A stretch of DNA of 35,171 nt, taken from assembly GCA_039800165.1 (NCBI GenBank), contig JBDLRH010000116.1, positions 1 through 35,171 of the forward strand, given 5' to 3'. The DNA is from JBDLRH01 sp039800165 (GTDB taxonomy: Bacteria > Pseudomonadota > Gammaproteobacteria > Burkholderiales > Burkholderiaceae_C). How positions within the stretch are numbered: position 1 is the first letter of the stretch; each line of letters begins with the position of its first letter. Positions 16,387-24,311 of the stretch are shown piece after piece. The notes beneath the pieces are model-generated. The model had not been told where the DNA came from, searched no databases, and saw nothing but the letters and a program-made list of their open reading frames with translations. Made by a program: the position numbers and the translations under genes.

Positions 16387-17295
16387 GTGAGCGCCGCCGC
16401 CTCCACGGTTGCACCGCTGCGCGCTGCCGGCGTGCTGTGCGCGCTGGCCGGCGCCATCGCCTTCAGCGGCAAGGCGATCATCGTCAAGCTCGCCTACCTG
16501 CACGGCACGGATGCGGTCACGCTGCTGATGCTGCGCATGCTGTTTGCGCTGCCGATGTTCGTGCTGATCGCGTGGTGGGCCAGTCGCGGCAAGCCGGCGC
16601 TCACGCGGCACGACCGCCTGAGCGTGCTGGGCCTGGGCTTCATCGGCTACTACCTGTCGAGCTTTCTGGACTTCTGGGGGTTGCAGTACATCACCGCCTC
16701 GCTCGAGCGGCTGATCCTCTACCTCAACCCGACGCTGGTGCTGCTGTTCAGCTGGATCGCCTACCGCAAGCGCATCTCGCCCTGGCATGCGGCCGGCATG
16801 GCGATCAGCTACTGCGGCGTGCTGCTGGTGTTCGGCCACGAGGTGTCGCTGCAGGGCCGCCAGACGGCGCTCGGGGCGCTGCTGGTGTTTGCGAGCGCGG
16901 TCACCTACGCCATCTACCTCGTCTACAGCGGCGAGTTCGTCAAGCGGCTGGGCTCGCTGCGGCTGGTGGGCCTGGCAAGCACCATCGCCTGCCTGTTCTG
17001 CATCGCGCAGTACGCGCTGCTGCGCCCGATCGACAGCGCGCTTGCGGTGCCGATGGAAGTGGTGTGGCTGTCGGTGCTCAATGCGGTGGCTTGCACCGTG
17101 GTTCCGGTGCTGCTGGTGATGATGGCGATCGAGCGCATCGGCCCGTCGGCCACCGCGCAGATCGGCATGGTGGGCCCGATGTCCACCATCCTGATGGGTG
17201 TGTGGCTGCTGGGTGAGCCCTTCACGCTGTGGGTGGTGGCCGGCACGGTGCTGGTCATCAGCGGCATCTTCGTTTTTTCACGCGCGGGGCGCTGA
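16387..17295 (+). CDS. EamA/DMT-family transporter (first copy)
   Basis: This encodes 302 residues with about ten hydrophobic segments in two EamA repeats, typical of drug/metabolite exporters. The first repeat includes AFSGKAIIVKLAY and ends with YLNPTLVLLFSW; the second includes FASAVTYAIYLVYSG and ends near MGVWLLGEPF. The start is a GTG at 16387 (VSAAASTVAPLRAAG). An ATG-initiated frame at 16285 would overlap the GGT-like gene and carry an arginine-rich leader, so I rejected it. It lies 52 bases after the GGT-like gene and 39 bases before the SDR gene, so it probably belongs to the same transcript and may export a product or amino acid. Substrate is unknown. Confidence 0.88.
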   Translation: MSAAASTVAPLRAAGVLCALAGAIAFSGKAIIVKLAYLHGTDAVTLLMLRMLFALPMFVLIAWWASRGKPALTRHDRLSVLGLGFIGYYLSSFLDFWGLQYITASLERLILYLNPTLVLLFSWIAYRKRISPWHAAGMAISYCGVLLVFGHEVSLQGRQTALGALLVFASAVTYAIYLVYSGEFVKRLGSLRLVGLASTIACLFCIAQYALLRPIDSALAVPMEVVWLSVLNAVACTVVPVLLVMMAIERIGPSATAQIGMVGPMSTILMGVWLLGEPFTLWVVAGTVLVISGIFVFSRAGR

Positions 17296-17334
17296 GCCGC
17301 ACCGCACCTCGTTCAACCCAAGAAAGACTCGACC

Positions 17335-18132
17335 ATGGATTTCGGAATCGCAGGACGTCATGCGCTGGTGTGCGGCGCGAGCAAGGGCCTGGGCTTTGGC
17401 TGCGCGCAGGCGCTGGTGCGCGAGGGCGTGCATGTGCTGCTGGTGGCACGCGGCGCCGAGGCGCTGCAGGCCGCGGTGCAGAAGCTGCGCGCCGACCCGC
17501 TGCGCCCGGCCAGCGCGCAGGTGGACAGCGTGGCGGCCGACATCACCACGCCCGAAGGCCGCGCGGCGGTGTTCGCCAAACGGCGGGACTTCGACATCGT
17601 GGTCACCAATGCCGGTGGTCCGCCGCCCGGGGACTTCCGCGACTGGGACCGCGAAGCGTGGATCAAGGCGGTGGACGCCAACATGCTCACGCCGATCGAG
17701 CTGATCAAGGCCACGGTGGACGGCATGGCCGAGCGCGGCTTTGGACGCATCGTGAACATCACCTCCAGCTCGGTGAAGGCACCGATCGACATCCTCGGCC
17801 TGTCCAACGGCGCGCGCAGCGGCCTGACCGGCTTTGTGGCGGGCGTGGCGCGCACCCGCAAGCTCGCCATGGCCAACGTCACCATCAACAACCTGCTGCC
17901 CGGGCGCTTTGACACCGACCGCATCACTGCCAACGTGAAGGCCACCGCGGCCAAGACCGGCAAGAGCGAAGACGAAGTCCGGCGCGAGCACCATGCGCAG
18001 ATTCCTGCCGGGCGCTACGGCACCTCCGACGAGTTCGGCCAGGCCTGTGCCTACCTGTGCAGCATGCAGGCGAGCTACATCACCGGCCAGAACCTGCTGA
18101 TCGACGGCGGCGCCTACCCCGGCACCTACTGA
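17335..18132 (+). CDS. SDR-family protein with degenerate active site (BKR_like_SDR_like type)
   Basis: This encodes 265 residues with the short-chain dehydrogenase fold. The nucleotide motif GASKGLG (14-20) and NAGG (92-95) are intact, and the catalytic serine is present in NITSSSVK (Ser144 by spacing). At the expected Tyr-x3-Lys position, 13 residues on, the sequence is SNGAR (157-161), so both the catalytic tyrosine and lysine are replaced. A known SDR subgroup annotated as 3-oxoacyl-ACP-reductase-like lacks the canonical tetrad in this way, so it may be an active variant rather than a dead enzyme. The C-terminus LLIDGGAYPGTY is normal. It ends the tctC-GGT-EamA-SDR run and is convergent with the kdgK-like gene across 42 bases. 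Confidence 0.9.
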   Translation: MDFGIAGRHALVCGASKGLGFGCAQALVREGVHVLLVARGAEALQAAVQKLRADPLRPASAQVDSVAADITTPEGRAAVFAKRRDFDIVVTNAGGPPPGDFRDWDREAWIKAVDANMLTPIELIKATVDGMAERGFGRIVNITSSSVKAPIDILGLSNGARSGLTGFVAGVARTRKLAMANVTINNLLPGRFDTDRITANVKATAAKTGKSEDEVRREHHAQIPAGRYGTSDEFGQACAYLCSMQASYITGQNLLIDGGAYPGTY

Positions 18133-18174
18133 GTCGGCTGCCCGCGAACGGCGGGGCCGCGTGTGGTCAGTGGG

Positions 18175-19158
18175 TCAACGGCTCAGCGGCTCGCCGCCGC
18201 CCGCGTGGGCCAGCGCTGCGAGGACGCGATCGCTGTGGGGAATCGGCTCCACCGCGCCATAGCCCTCGGTGGACAGGGCAGCTGCCACCGCAGCGTAGTG
18301 CGCAGCCTGCTGCAGGCTGTCGCCTGCGATGAGCCGGCTGACGAATGCGCCGCCAAACGTGTCCCCTGCGCCGGTGGCATCGACCGGGCTGCACGGATGG
18401 GGGGCAATGCGGTGCCGCTCGTGGGCGCTAGCCACCAGCGCGCCGCGCTCGCCGAGCTTGAGCGCCACCACCCGCGCACCCAGCGACAGACAATGGTCGA
18501 CGATGGCATCGTCACTCTTGAGTCCCGTCAGGGTCACCATGTCGTCGTAGCTGGGCAGGCAGATATCGCTGTGCCGGATCGCTTCGCTCATGACGCCGCG
18601 GGCCTGCGCCAGAGGCCACAGCTTGAGCCGCAGGTTGGTGTCAAAGCTCACCTGCACGCCAGCCGCGCGTGCCGCATCCATGAGCGCGAAGCCGGCATCG
18701 CAGGCGCTGCCGGAGATGGCCAGGCTGATGCCGGAGAGGTGAAACACCCGCGATGACTGCGCGACCGCCTGGGCGAAGGTCTGCGGGCTGACGCGGCTGG
18801 CGGCGCTGCCTGCACGGAAAAAGTGGAAGTGATGCCCGGCCGTGTCGTGCGTGACGAAGTAGACGGCGGTGAAGGCCTGCGGGTCGGTGCTCACCCAGCC
18901 ATGGTCCACACCCTCGCGGGCCCACAGCTCGCGCAGCATCTGCCCGTACGGGTCTGGCCCCAGCGCGCTGGCGTAGGCCACGCGCGCGCCCTGGCGCGCA
19001 GCCGCGATCGCAAAGTTGGACGTGTCGCCGCCGAAGCCCTGCAGGTAGTGGCGGCCGCCGCCCTCACCGGTCTGGTTGAACTCGACCATCGGCTCGCCGA
19101 AGGCGACGATGTCAAAGCGGTGGCTTGGGGATGCGGCAGCGCTGGAGCTGTCTGGCAT
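18175..19158 (-). CDS. PfkB-family sugar kinase, KdgK-like
   Basis: This encodes 327 residues. PfkB (ribokinase-fold) kinases phosphorylate sugars with ATP; the sequence is closest by eye to 2-keto-3-deoxygluconate kinases, which act in hexuronate and Entner-Doudoroff-type catabolism. Visible motifs are FGEPMVEFNQTG near the N-terminus, GFGGDTSNFAIAAARQG (about 42-58), FDTNLR near 178, and the catalytic DATGAGDTFGGAF near 265-277. The second PfkB motif carries the catalytic Asp of GAGDTF. The gene begins 13 bases after the stop of the EamA gene on the same strand, so the two are probably co-transcribed. No aldolase or dehydratase partner is in the window, so the substrate assignment is tentative. 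Confidence 0.85.
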   Translation of the reverse strand: MPDSSSAAASPSHRFDIVAFGEPMVEFNQTGEGGGRHYLQGFGGDTSNFAIAAARQGARVAYASALGPDPYGQMLRELWAREGVDHGWVSTDPQAFTAVYFVTHDTAGHHFHFFRAGSAASRVSPQTFAQAVAQSSRVFHLSGISLAISGSACDAGFALMDAARAAGVQVSFDTNLRLKLWPLAQARGVMSEAIRHSDICLPSYDDMVTLTGLKSDDAIVDHCLSLGARVVALKLGERGALVASAHERHRIAPHPCSPVDATGAGDTFGGAFVSRLIAGDSLQQAAHYAAVAAALSTEGYGAVEPIPHSDRVLAALAHAGGGEPLSR

Positions 19159-19171
19159 GCGCGTGGTGCGG

Positions 19172-20077
19172 CTAACGCCGCTGCGAAGAAATCACGATGC
19201 CGCCCACGATCAGTGCAAAGGCCGCGCCGTGGTACCACTGCGGCAGCTCGCCCAGGATGGCGGCCGACATCACGGCGGCAAACAGGGGCGTGAGGTTGGA
19301 GAAGAAGCCCGCCACCGCCGCGCCTGCGCGCTGCACGCCCAGGCCCCAGCAGCGGTAGGCCAGGATGGCCGGGCAGATGGCGATGTAGGCCAGCGCGGCG
19401 ATGACCGGCCAGCCCCAGACGATGTGGGCATCGGGCACCAGCGCCCATTCGGCAGCAGCAAAGGCGCCCGACCAGGCCAGGCCGGGTATCACCTGCGCCA
19501 TCAGCAGCGCAGCCCAGTCGGCGCGAATGGCCGCGGGCTCGGTGGTGCGCTGAAGCAGCCAGCTGTAGTACGCCCACGCCAGCGTGGCCATCAGCACAAA
19601 CAAGTCGCCTGGCACCAGCTGCACCGCCATCAGCGTGGACCAGCTGCCGCGCGACAGCACGAACAGCACGCCCACGATGGACAGCAGCGCGCCGAGCCAC
19701 TGGCGGCCGCTCACGCGCTGGCCGAAGCTCAGCCAGCCGGTGGCCAGCATGAACACCGGCATGCTGGCGGCCACCAGCGTCACGTTCAGCGGCGTCGACG
19801 TCTTGAGCGCCAGGTACTGCAGCGCGTTGTAGCAACCCACCCCCAGCAGCGCCAGCAGCGCATAGCGGCGCCAGTGCTCACGCAGCCCGCTGTCGGGGCG
19901 CAGCACCCAGGCCGCCAGCGGCAGCAGCAGCACGAAGGCCACCGCCCAGCGCAGGAAGTTCAGGGTGATGGGCGGCACCAGGCCGTTCATCAGCCGCCCC
20001 ACCACCGCATTGCCGGCCCACAGGACGGGCGGCACCACAAGCAGTGCGGCGGTGGACAGGGACAGGCGCTGGGTCAT
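19172..20077 (-). CDS. EamA/DMT-family transporter (second copy)
   Basis: This encodes 301 residues with about ten hydrophobic segments and two EamA repeats. Visible landmarks are LWAGNAVVGRLMNG near 19-32, YNALQYLALKTST near 84-96, ASMPVFMLATGWL near 104-116, and the second-repeat end FFSNLTPLFAAVMSAAILGE, which is typical of DMT transporters. The ATG at 20077 (MTQRLSLSTAALL) fits the first membrane segment; longer frames extend over the divergent quinone oxidoreductase gene and are antisense artefacts. It is only distantly similar to the EamA protein at 16387-17295, so this is not a recent tandem duplication. It precedes the KdgK-like kinase by 13 bases, and the gene pair may handle a sugar acid or an unrelated metabolite. 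Confidence 0.9.
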   Translation of the reverse strand: MTQRLSLSTAALLVVPPVLWAGNAVVGRLMNGLVPPITLNFLRWAVAFVLLLPLAAWVLRPDSGLREHWRRYALLALLGVGCYNALQYLALKTSTPLNVTLVAASMPVFMLATGWLSFGQRVSGRQWLGALLSIVGVLFVLSRGSWSTLMAVQLVPGDLFVLMATLAWAYYSWLLQRTTEPAAIRADWAALLMAQVIPGLAWSGAFAAAEWALVPDAHIVWGWPVIAALAYIAICPAILAYRCWGLGVQRAGAAVAGFFSNLTPLFAAVMSAAILGELPQWYHGAAFALIVGGIVISSQRR

Positions 20078-20136
20078 GGGCAGGCTGCACTGTAAGGGGT
20101 GTCTCGCCCCGGACCGCGTCGCCTTGGGGAAAGCGG

Positions 20137-20142
20137 CACAAT
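20137..20142 (+). promoter_or_regulatory. Candidate -10 element (CACAAT) for quinone oxidoreductase gene
   Basis: CACAAT lies 25 bases upstream of the ATG and is followed by AGGAGA at 20155-20160, a good Shine-Dalgarno with 7-base spacing. It lies in the 90-base region divergent from the EamA gene. Confidence 0.4.
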
Positions 20143-20167
20143 TTGCGGCTTTACAGGAGAGATTTCC

Positions 20168-21151
20168 ATGACCAAGGCAGTGCGCATCGAACAGCATGGC
20201 GGCCCCGAGCAGCTCAAGCTGGTGGACGTGACCGTGGGCGAGCCCGGCCCGGGCGAGATTCGCATCCGCCACCACGCGGTGGGCCTGAACTTCATCGACG
20301 TGTACCAGCGCACCGGCCTGTACCAGCTGCCGATGCCGGCCCAGCTGGGCATGGAAGGCGCGGGCGTGGTCGAGGCGGTGGGCGCGGGCGTCACGCACCT
20401 CAAGGTGGGCGACCGCGCGGCCTACGCCAGCCAGCCCCCGGGCAGCTATTGCGAAGTGCGGGTGATGCCCGCCAAGTGCGTGTGCAAGCTGCCTGACGCC
20501 ATCAGCTTCGAAACCGGCGCGGCGATGATGCTCAAGGGCCTGACCGCGCAGTACCTGCTCAAGCGCACGCTGCCGCAGGGTGGCCTGCAGGCCGGTGACT
20601 TCGTGCTGTTCCATGCCGCCGCCGGCGGCGTGGGCCTGATCGCCTGCCAGTGGGCCAAGGCCATGGGACTGCAGCTGATCGGCACTGCAGGGTCGGACGC
20701 CAAGTGCGCGCTGGCCAAGGAGCACGGCGCGGCCCATGTCATCAACTATTCGAAAGAAGACTTCCAGGCGCGCGTGAAGGAGATCACCGGTGGCAAGGGC
20801 GTCAAGGTGGTGTACGACTCGGTGGGCAAGGACACCTGGGACAAGTCGCTGGACTGCCTGCAGCCCTTCGGCCTGATGGCGAGCTTTGGCAATGCGTCGG
20901 GCCCGGTGCCGCCGTTTGCGCCCGGCATCCTCGGCCCCAAGGGTTCGATCTACGTCACGCGCCAGACGCTGTTCAGCCACATCACCACCCGCGAGACCAC
21001 GCAGGCCATGGCCGACGACCTGTTCGATGTGGTCGCCAGCGGCAAGGTGAAGATCCGCATCGACCAGCGCTTTCCGCTGGCCGAGGTGCAGCAGGCGCAC
21101 CGCGACCTCGAGGCGCGCAAGACCACCGGCTGCACCATCCTGCTGCCGTGA
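20168..21151 (+). CDS. qor: NADPH:quinone oxidoreductase (zinc-free MDR family)
   Basis: This encodes 327 residues, the normal QorA length. The protein reduces quinones or enones with NADPH in the cytoplasm. Family landmarks are GLNFIDVYQRTGLY (about 38-51), the substrate-domain GMEGAGVVEAVGAG, and the cofactor motif HAAAGGVGLIACQWAK near 147-162. The structural zinc cysteines of alcohol dehydrogenases are absent, as expected for this branch. AGGAGA lies 7 bases before the ATG at 20168, which fixes the start over a longer frame from 20099. The last codons overlap the GTG start of the Nudix gene by four bases (GTGA), so the two are translationally coupled. Confidence 0.95.
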   Translation: MTKAVRIEQHGGPEQLKLVDVTVGEPGPGEIRIRHHAVGLNFIDVYQRTGLYQLPMPAQLGMEGAGVVEAVGAGVTHLKVGDRAAYASQPPGSYCEVRVMPAKCVCKLPDAISFETGAAMMLKGLTAQYLLKRTLPQGGLQAGDFVLFHAAAGGVGLIACQWAKAMGLQLIGTAGSDAKCALAKEHGAAHVINYSKEDFQARVKEITGGKGVKVVYDSVGKDTWDKSLDCLQPFGLMASFGNASGPVPPFAPGILGPKGSIYVTRQTLFSHITTRETTQAMADDLFDVVASGKVKIRIDQRFPLAEVQQAHRDLEARKTTGCTILLP

Positions 21152-22026
21152 CGCAGGGCGCCGCGCTGCCGCCCGCAGCGTGGTGGCGCGAGGTGCTTGA
21201 GCGCGCGCAGCGCGCACCCCTGCAGCCGCGCCACACGCTGTGGCTGCAGGCACAGGGCGCGCCGCGGCGCATCGGCTCGCTGGCACCCGTACTGGCGGAC
21301 ATGCTGGCGCAGCCGCATCGCGGCGAGCCGGCGTGGATCGAGCCGCTGCCTGCAAATGAAGCATCGTCTGGCCCGCCCGCCGGCGCGGCGTGGCGCGTGC
21401 GCACCCCGGTCGACCACCGCGCTGCCGTCGACGAACGCCTGGCCGCCTTGGCGCTGTCGCTGCGCGAGCGCGGCCTGAGCGGCCCGTGGCGCGACGAGCT
21501 GCTCGCGGTGGAAGACGACAGCGGCCTGCGCGTGGGCGCGATCGAGCGCGGCGCGGTGCGGCCGCTGGGCATCACCACCCGTGCAGTGCATCTGGTGGGC
21601 CGCACTGCAGACGGCCGACACTGGATTCAGCAGCGCTCGGCCCGCAAGGCCAACGACCCGGGCAAGCTCGACACGCTGATGGGCGGCATGATTTCTGCGG
21701 CCGACACGCTGGCCTTGGCGCTGGAGCGCGAAACCTGGGAAGAGGCCGGCCTGCGCATGGCGTCGCTGCAGCAGCTGCGCGCGGTGGGCCGTGTCAGTAT
21801 CGACCGGCCGTCATCGCAGGCCGAGGGCCTGGGCCATGTGCACGAGCACATCGACTGCTATCAGGCGGTGCTGCCTGAGGGCGTGGAGCCGGTCAACCAG
21901 GACGGCGAGGTGGATGCCTTCTTCTGCATGGACGAAGGCGAACTGCTTGCGCGGCTGGCGCGCGACGAGTTCACCCTCGAGGCTGCGCTGGTGCTGGGTG
22001 CGGCCTGGGGCTGGCCGATGCGCTAG
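21148..22026 (+). CDS. DUF4743 / Nudix hydrolase
   Basis: This encodes 292 residues. It has the DUF4743-plus-Nudix layout seen in the C-terminal-like part of eukaryotic thiamin pyrophosphokinase relatives and in many proteobacterial Nudix proteins; the bacterial substrate is not known. The Nudix box reads GGMISAADTLALALE then RETWEEAGL: the REUxEExGU core is intact, but the first glutamate of the GX5E motif is an aspartate. The N-terminal half (about 1-120) carries the DUF4743 region, including DELLAVEDD. The GTG start at 21148 overlaps the quinone oxidoreductase stop in GTGA, a common coupling geometry, and no better start exists downstream. Its final 56 bases overlap the convergent Na/Pi cotransporter gene on the other strand. 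Confidence 0.87.
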   Translation: MTQGAALPPAAWWREVLERAQRAPLQPRHTLWLQAQGAPRRIGSLAPVLADMLAQPHRGEPAWIEPLPANEASSGPPAGAAWRVRTPVDHRAAVDERLAALALSLRERGLSGPWRDELLAVEDDSGLRVGAIERGAVRPLGITTRAVHLVGRTADGRHWIQQRSARKANDPGKLDTLMGGMISAADTLALALERETWEEAGLRMASLQQLRAVGRVSIDRPSSQAEGLGHVHEHIDCYQAVLPEGVEPVNQDGEVDAFFCMDEGELLARLARDEFTLEAALVLGAAWGWPMR

Positions 22027-23692
22027 ACGCGGCCGGTGCTTCGTCGGTCTGCACCGGGGTTTGCAGCCGGCTCGGTGCCAGCGCACCCGCCGACTCGAGG
22101 ATGGGGTAGGCAATCGAGCACAGGTGCGAGTTGATGCGCTTGAGCTCGCTGATCAGGTCGATGTGCAGCGAACTCGTCTCGATGCTGGCGGTGGTGTTGT
22201 CGGTCAGGCGGGTGATGTGGCTGGCCGCGTAGGCGCGCTCGAGGTCGCGAAAGCGCACCTTCTCTTCCAGCAGCCGCTTGGCGTCGCGCTCGTTGCCGTT
22301 GAGGAACACGCTCATGCCCAGGCGCAAGTTGTCCATCAGCCGCGCATGCAGCTCGCAGATCTCGGCCATGCCGGCCTCGGAAAACTGGCGGCCCTTGCGG
22401 ATCTTCTTGTCCTCGATGTCGGTCAGCGCGCGCTCGATGATGTCGCCCACCTGCTCCATGTTGATGGTGAAGCTGATGATGTCCGTCCAGCGCCGGCTTT
22501 CCTCTTCGCCCAGCGCCTCGCGCGAGATCTTGGTCAGGTAGTACTTGATGGCCGAGTACAGCTCGTCCACCGAATCGTCCATGCGGCGCAGCCGCTCGGC
22601 CAGTGCCAGGTCGTCGGTCTTGATCACCTCCAGCAGCCCGGCCAGCATCGACTCGACCACATCGGCCTGATGCAGCGCCTCGCGCGCGGCGCACGAAATC
22701 GCAAGCGATGGCGTGGCCAGCGCGGTCGGGTCCAGGTGGTGCGGCCGCCCGGCCAGCAGCCCGGTCTGCCTGCGCGGCATCCAGCGCAGCACCTGCTTGG
22801 CCACCACCTGCGTGAAGCCGATGAACAGCACCGCCACCACCGCGTTGAAGGCCAGGTGGAACATCACCACCACGTTCGCGGGGCTGCCCAGCCACGGCTG
22901 TGCCTGGCTGAGCCACAGGCCGGCAAACGGCGCACACACCAGCACGCCCAGCGCCTTGAACACCAGGTTGCCCATCGGCACATGGCGTACCTCGATCGAC
23001 GACTTGGCGGTGGTGATCACCGCAAGCAGCCCGCTGCCCAGGTTGGCGCCCAGCACCAGGCCCAGCGCCACGGTGAGCGGAATCACGCCGGTGGCCGCCA
23101 GCGTGGCAGTCAGCAGCACCGTGGCCAGACTCGAGTACGACAGCACCGCCAGCAGCGCGCCGACAACGATCTCGAGCACCACATCGGTTCCCACGCTGGC
23201 CAGCAGCGCCTTGACCGCCGGCGACTGCACCAGCACTTCGGTCGACGCGGTGATGAGCCGCAGCGCCAGCAGGATCAGCCCCAGGCCGATCAGCACCCGG
23301 CCGAAGCGGCCCACCGGGGTGGACGGCCGCGAGATGAACAGCACCACGCCGACAAAGATGGCCAGCGGCGACAGCCACGAGAGGTCGAAGGAGAACACCA
23401 CCACCATCAGGCTGGTGCCCACGTCGGCGCCGAGCATCACGGCGAGTGCCACCGGCAGCGTGACGAGGCCCTGGCCGACGAAGGACGAGACGATCAGCGC
23501 GGTGGCGGTGCTCGACTGCACCAGCGCGGTTACGCCAACGCCTGCGGCCATGGCGCTGAAGCGGTTGCTCAGGCTGTGCGCAAGGAAGTTCCGCAGGCTC
23601 GTGCCGAAGACGCGCAGGATGCCGGTGCGGACAAGGTGGGTGCCCCAGACCAGCAGCGCGATGGCCGCCAGAAGGTTCAGCAGGTTGTTCAT
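21971..23692 (-). CDS. Na/Pi cotransporter family protein with PhoU-like domain
   Basis: This encodes 573 residues. The N-terminal half has two Na/Pi-cotransport repeats with many membrane segments; the first carries the characteristic VQSSTATALIV (about 59-69), and the second carries YSSLATVLLTAT. The C-terminal half (about 335-530) is helical and PhoU-like, ending in a Ser/Ala/Pro-rich tail. Such proteins import phosphate or regulate its flux at the inner membrane. The ATG at 23692 gives MNNLLNLLAAIALLVWGTH, a normal family start. No Shine-Dalgarno is visible; TATAGT (23707-23712, minus strand) lies 14 bases upstream and would give a very short leader. The tail-coding end overlaps the Nudix gene by 56 bases. 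It follows lspA by 91 bases. Confidence 0.93.
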   Translation of the reverse strand: MNNLLNLLAAIALLVWGTHLVRTGILRVFGTSLRNFLAHSLSNRFSAMAAGVGVTALVQSSTATALIVSSFVGQGLVTLPVALAVMLGADVGTSLMVVVFSFDLSWLSPLAIFVGVVLFISRPSTPVGRFGRVLIGLGLILLALRLITASTEVLVQSPAVKALLASVGTDVVLEIVVGALLAVLSYSSLATVLLTATLAATGVIPLTVALGLVLGANLGSGLLAVITTAKSSIEVRHVPMGNLVFKALGVLVCAPFAGLWLSQAQPWLGSPANVVVMFHLAFNAVVAVLFIGFTQVVAKQVLRWMPRRQTGLLAGRPHHLDPTALATPSLAISCAAREALHQADVVESMLAGLLEVIKTDDLALAERLRRMDDSVDELYSAIKYYLTKISREALGEEESRRWTDIISFTINMEQVGDIIERALTDIEDKKIRKGRQFSEAGMAEICELHARLMDNLRLGMSVFLNGNERDAKRLLEEKVRFRDLERAYAASHITRLTDNTTASIETSSLHIDLISELKRINSHLCSIAYPILESAGALAPSRLQTPVQTDEAPAASSASASPRPHPAPAQPRG

Positions 23693-23783
23693 GTGACGGA
23701 TTTGTGACTATACGCCGCTGCCGGGGCGGTGCAGTCACATGCGGGAATGTGCCCCGCCTGGCCGACGGGGGCCTTGGGCGGGC

Positions 23784-24311
23784 TCAGCGGCCGCGCCTCA
23801 CCCGCAGGATTTCGTCGAGGATCAGGCAGGCCGCGCCGATGGTGATGGCGCTGTCGGCGATGTTGAACGCCGGGAAGTGCCAGCCCGCCCAGTGGAAGTC
23901 CAGAAAGTCCACCACATACCCGTGCAGCAGCCGGTCGATCACATTGCCGATCGCGCCGCCCAGGATGCACGCCAGCGCAAACGCAAACAGCTTCTGGGCT
24001 GCGCCCGAGCGCAGCAGCCAGACGATCAGCAGCGACGCGGCCACGCCGATGCCGGTGAACAGCCAGCGCTGCCAGCCCGAGGCCGAGGCGAGGAAAGAGA
24101 ACGCCGCACCGCTGTTGTGGACCCGCACGATGTTGAAGAAGCTGGTGACGCGGGTGCTGTCGCCCAACTGGTAGGTGCCAAGGATCAGCACCTTGGTGAA
24201 CTGGTCAGCCAGCAGGATGAGCAGCGCCAGGCCCAGCCAGGGCAGCACGCCTGCGCTGCCGCCCGCAGAAGCCCTGGCGGCCGGCTTGCGCGGCGCTGCC
24301 TTGCCTGCCAT
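23784..24311 (-). CDS. lspA: Lipoprotein signal peptidase (signal peptidase II)
   Basis: This encodes 175 residues. LspA cleaves the signal peptide from diacylglyceryl-prolipoproteins in the inner membrane. Four membrane segments are visible, and the two catalytic aspartates are present as Asp126 in GNVIDR and Asp153 in FNIADS. The conserved NSGAAFSFL segment lies near 66-74. The first 20 residues (AGKAAPRKPAARASAGG) are a positively charged extension. The ATG at 24311 shares a base with the ileS stop (TGATG), which indicates coupling and rejects the longer in-frame start at 24368. The ribF-ileS-lspA order is widely conserved. It acts in the same lipoprotein pathway as LolCD at 3528-5469. Confidence 0.96.
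   Translation of the reverse strand: MAGKAAPRKPAARASAGGSAGVLPWLGLALLILLADQFTKVLILGTYQLGDSTRVTSFFNIVRVHNSGAAFSFLASASGWQRWLFTGIGVAASLLIVWLLRSGAAQKLFAFALACILGGAIGNVIDRLLHGYVVDFLDFHWAGWHFPAFNIADSAITIGAACLILDEILRVRRGR

Noticed and set aside
16340..16417. TTGCACCGC occurs three times (16340, 16358, 16409) round the start of the EamA gene
   Set aside because: Spacings are 18 and 51 bases and the third copy is inside the coding region; it looks like chance in GC-rich sequence rather than an operator array.
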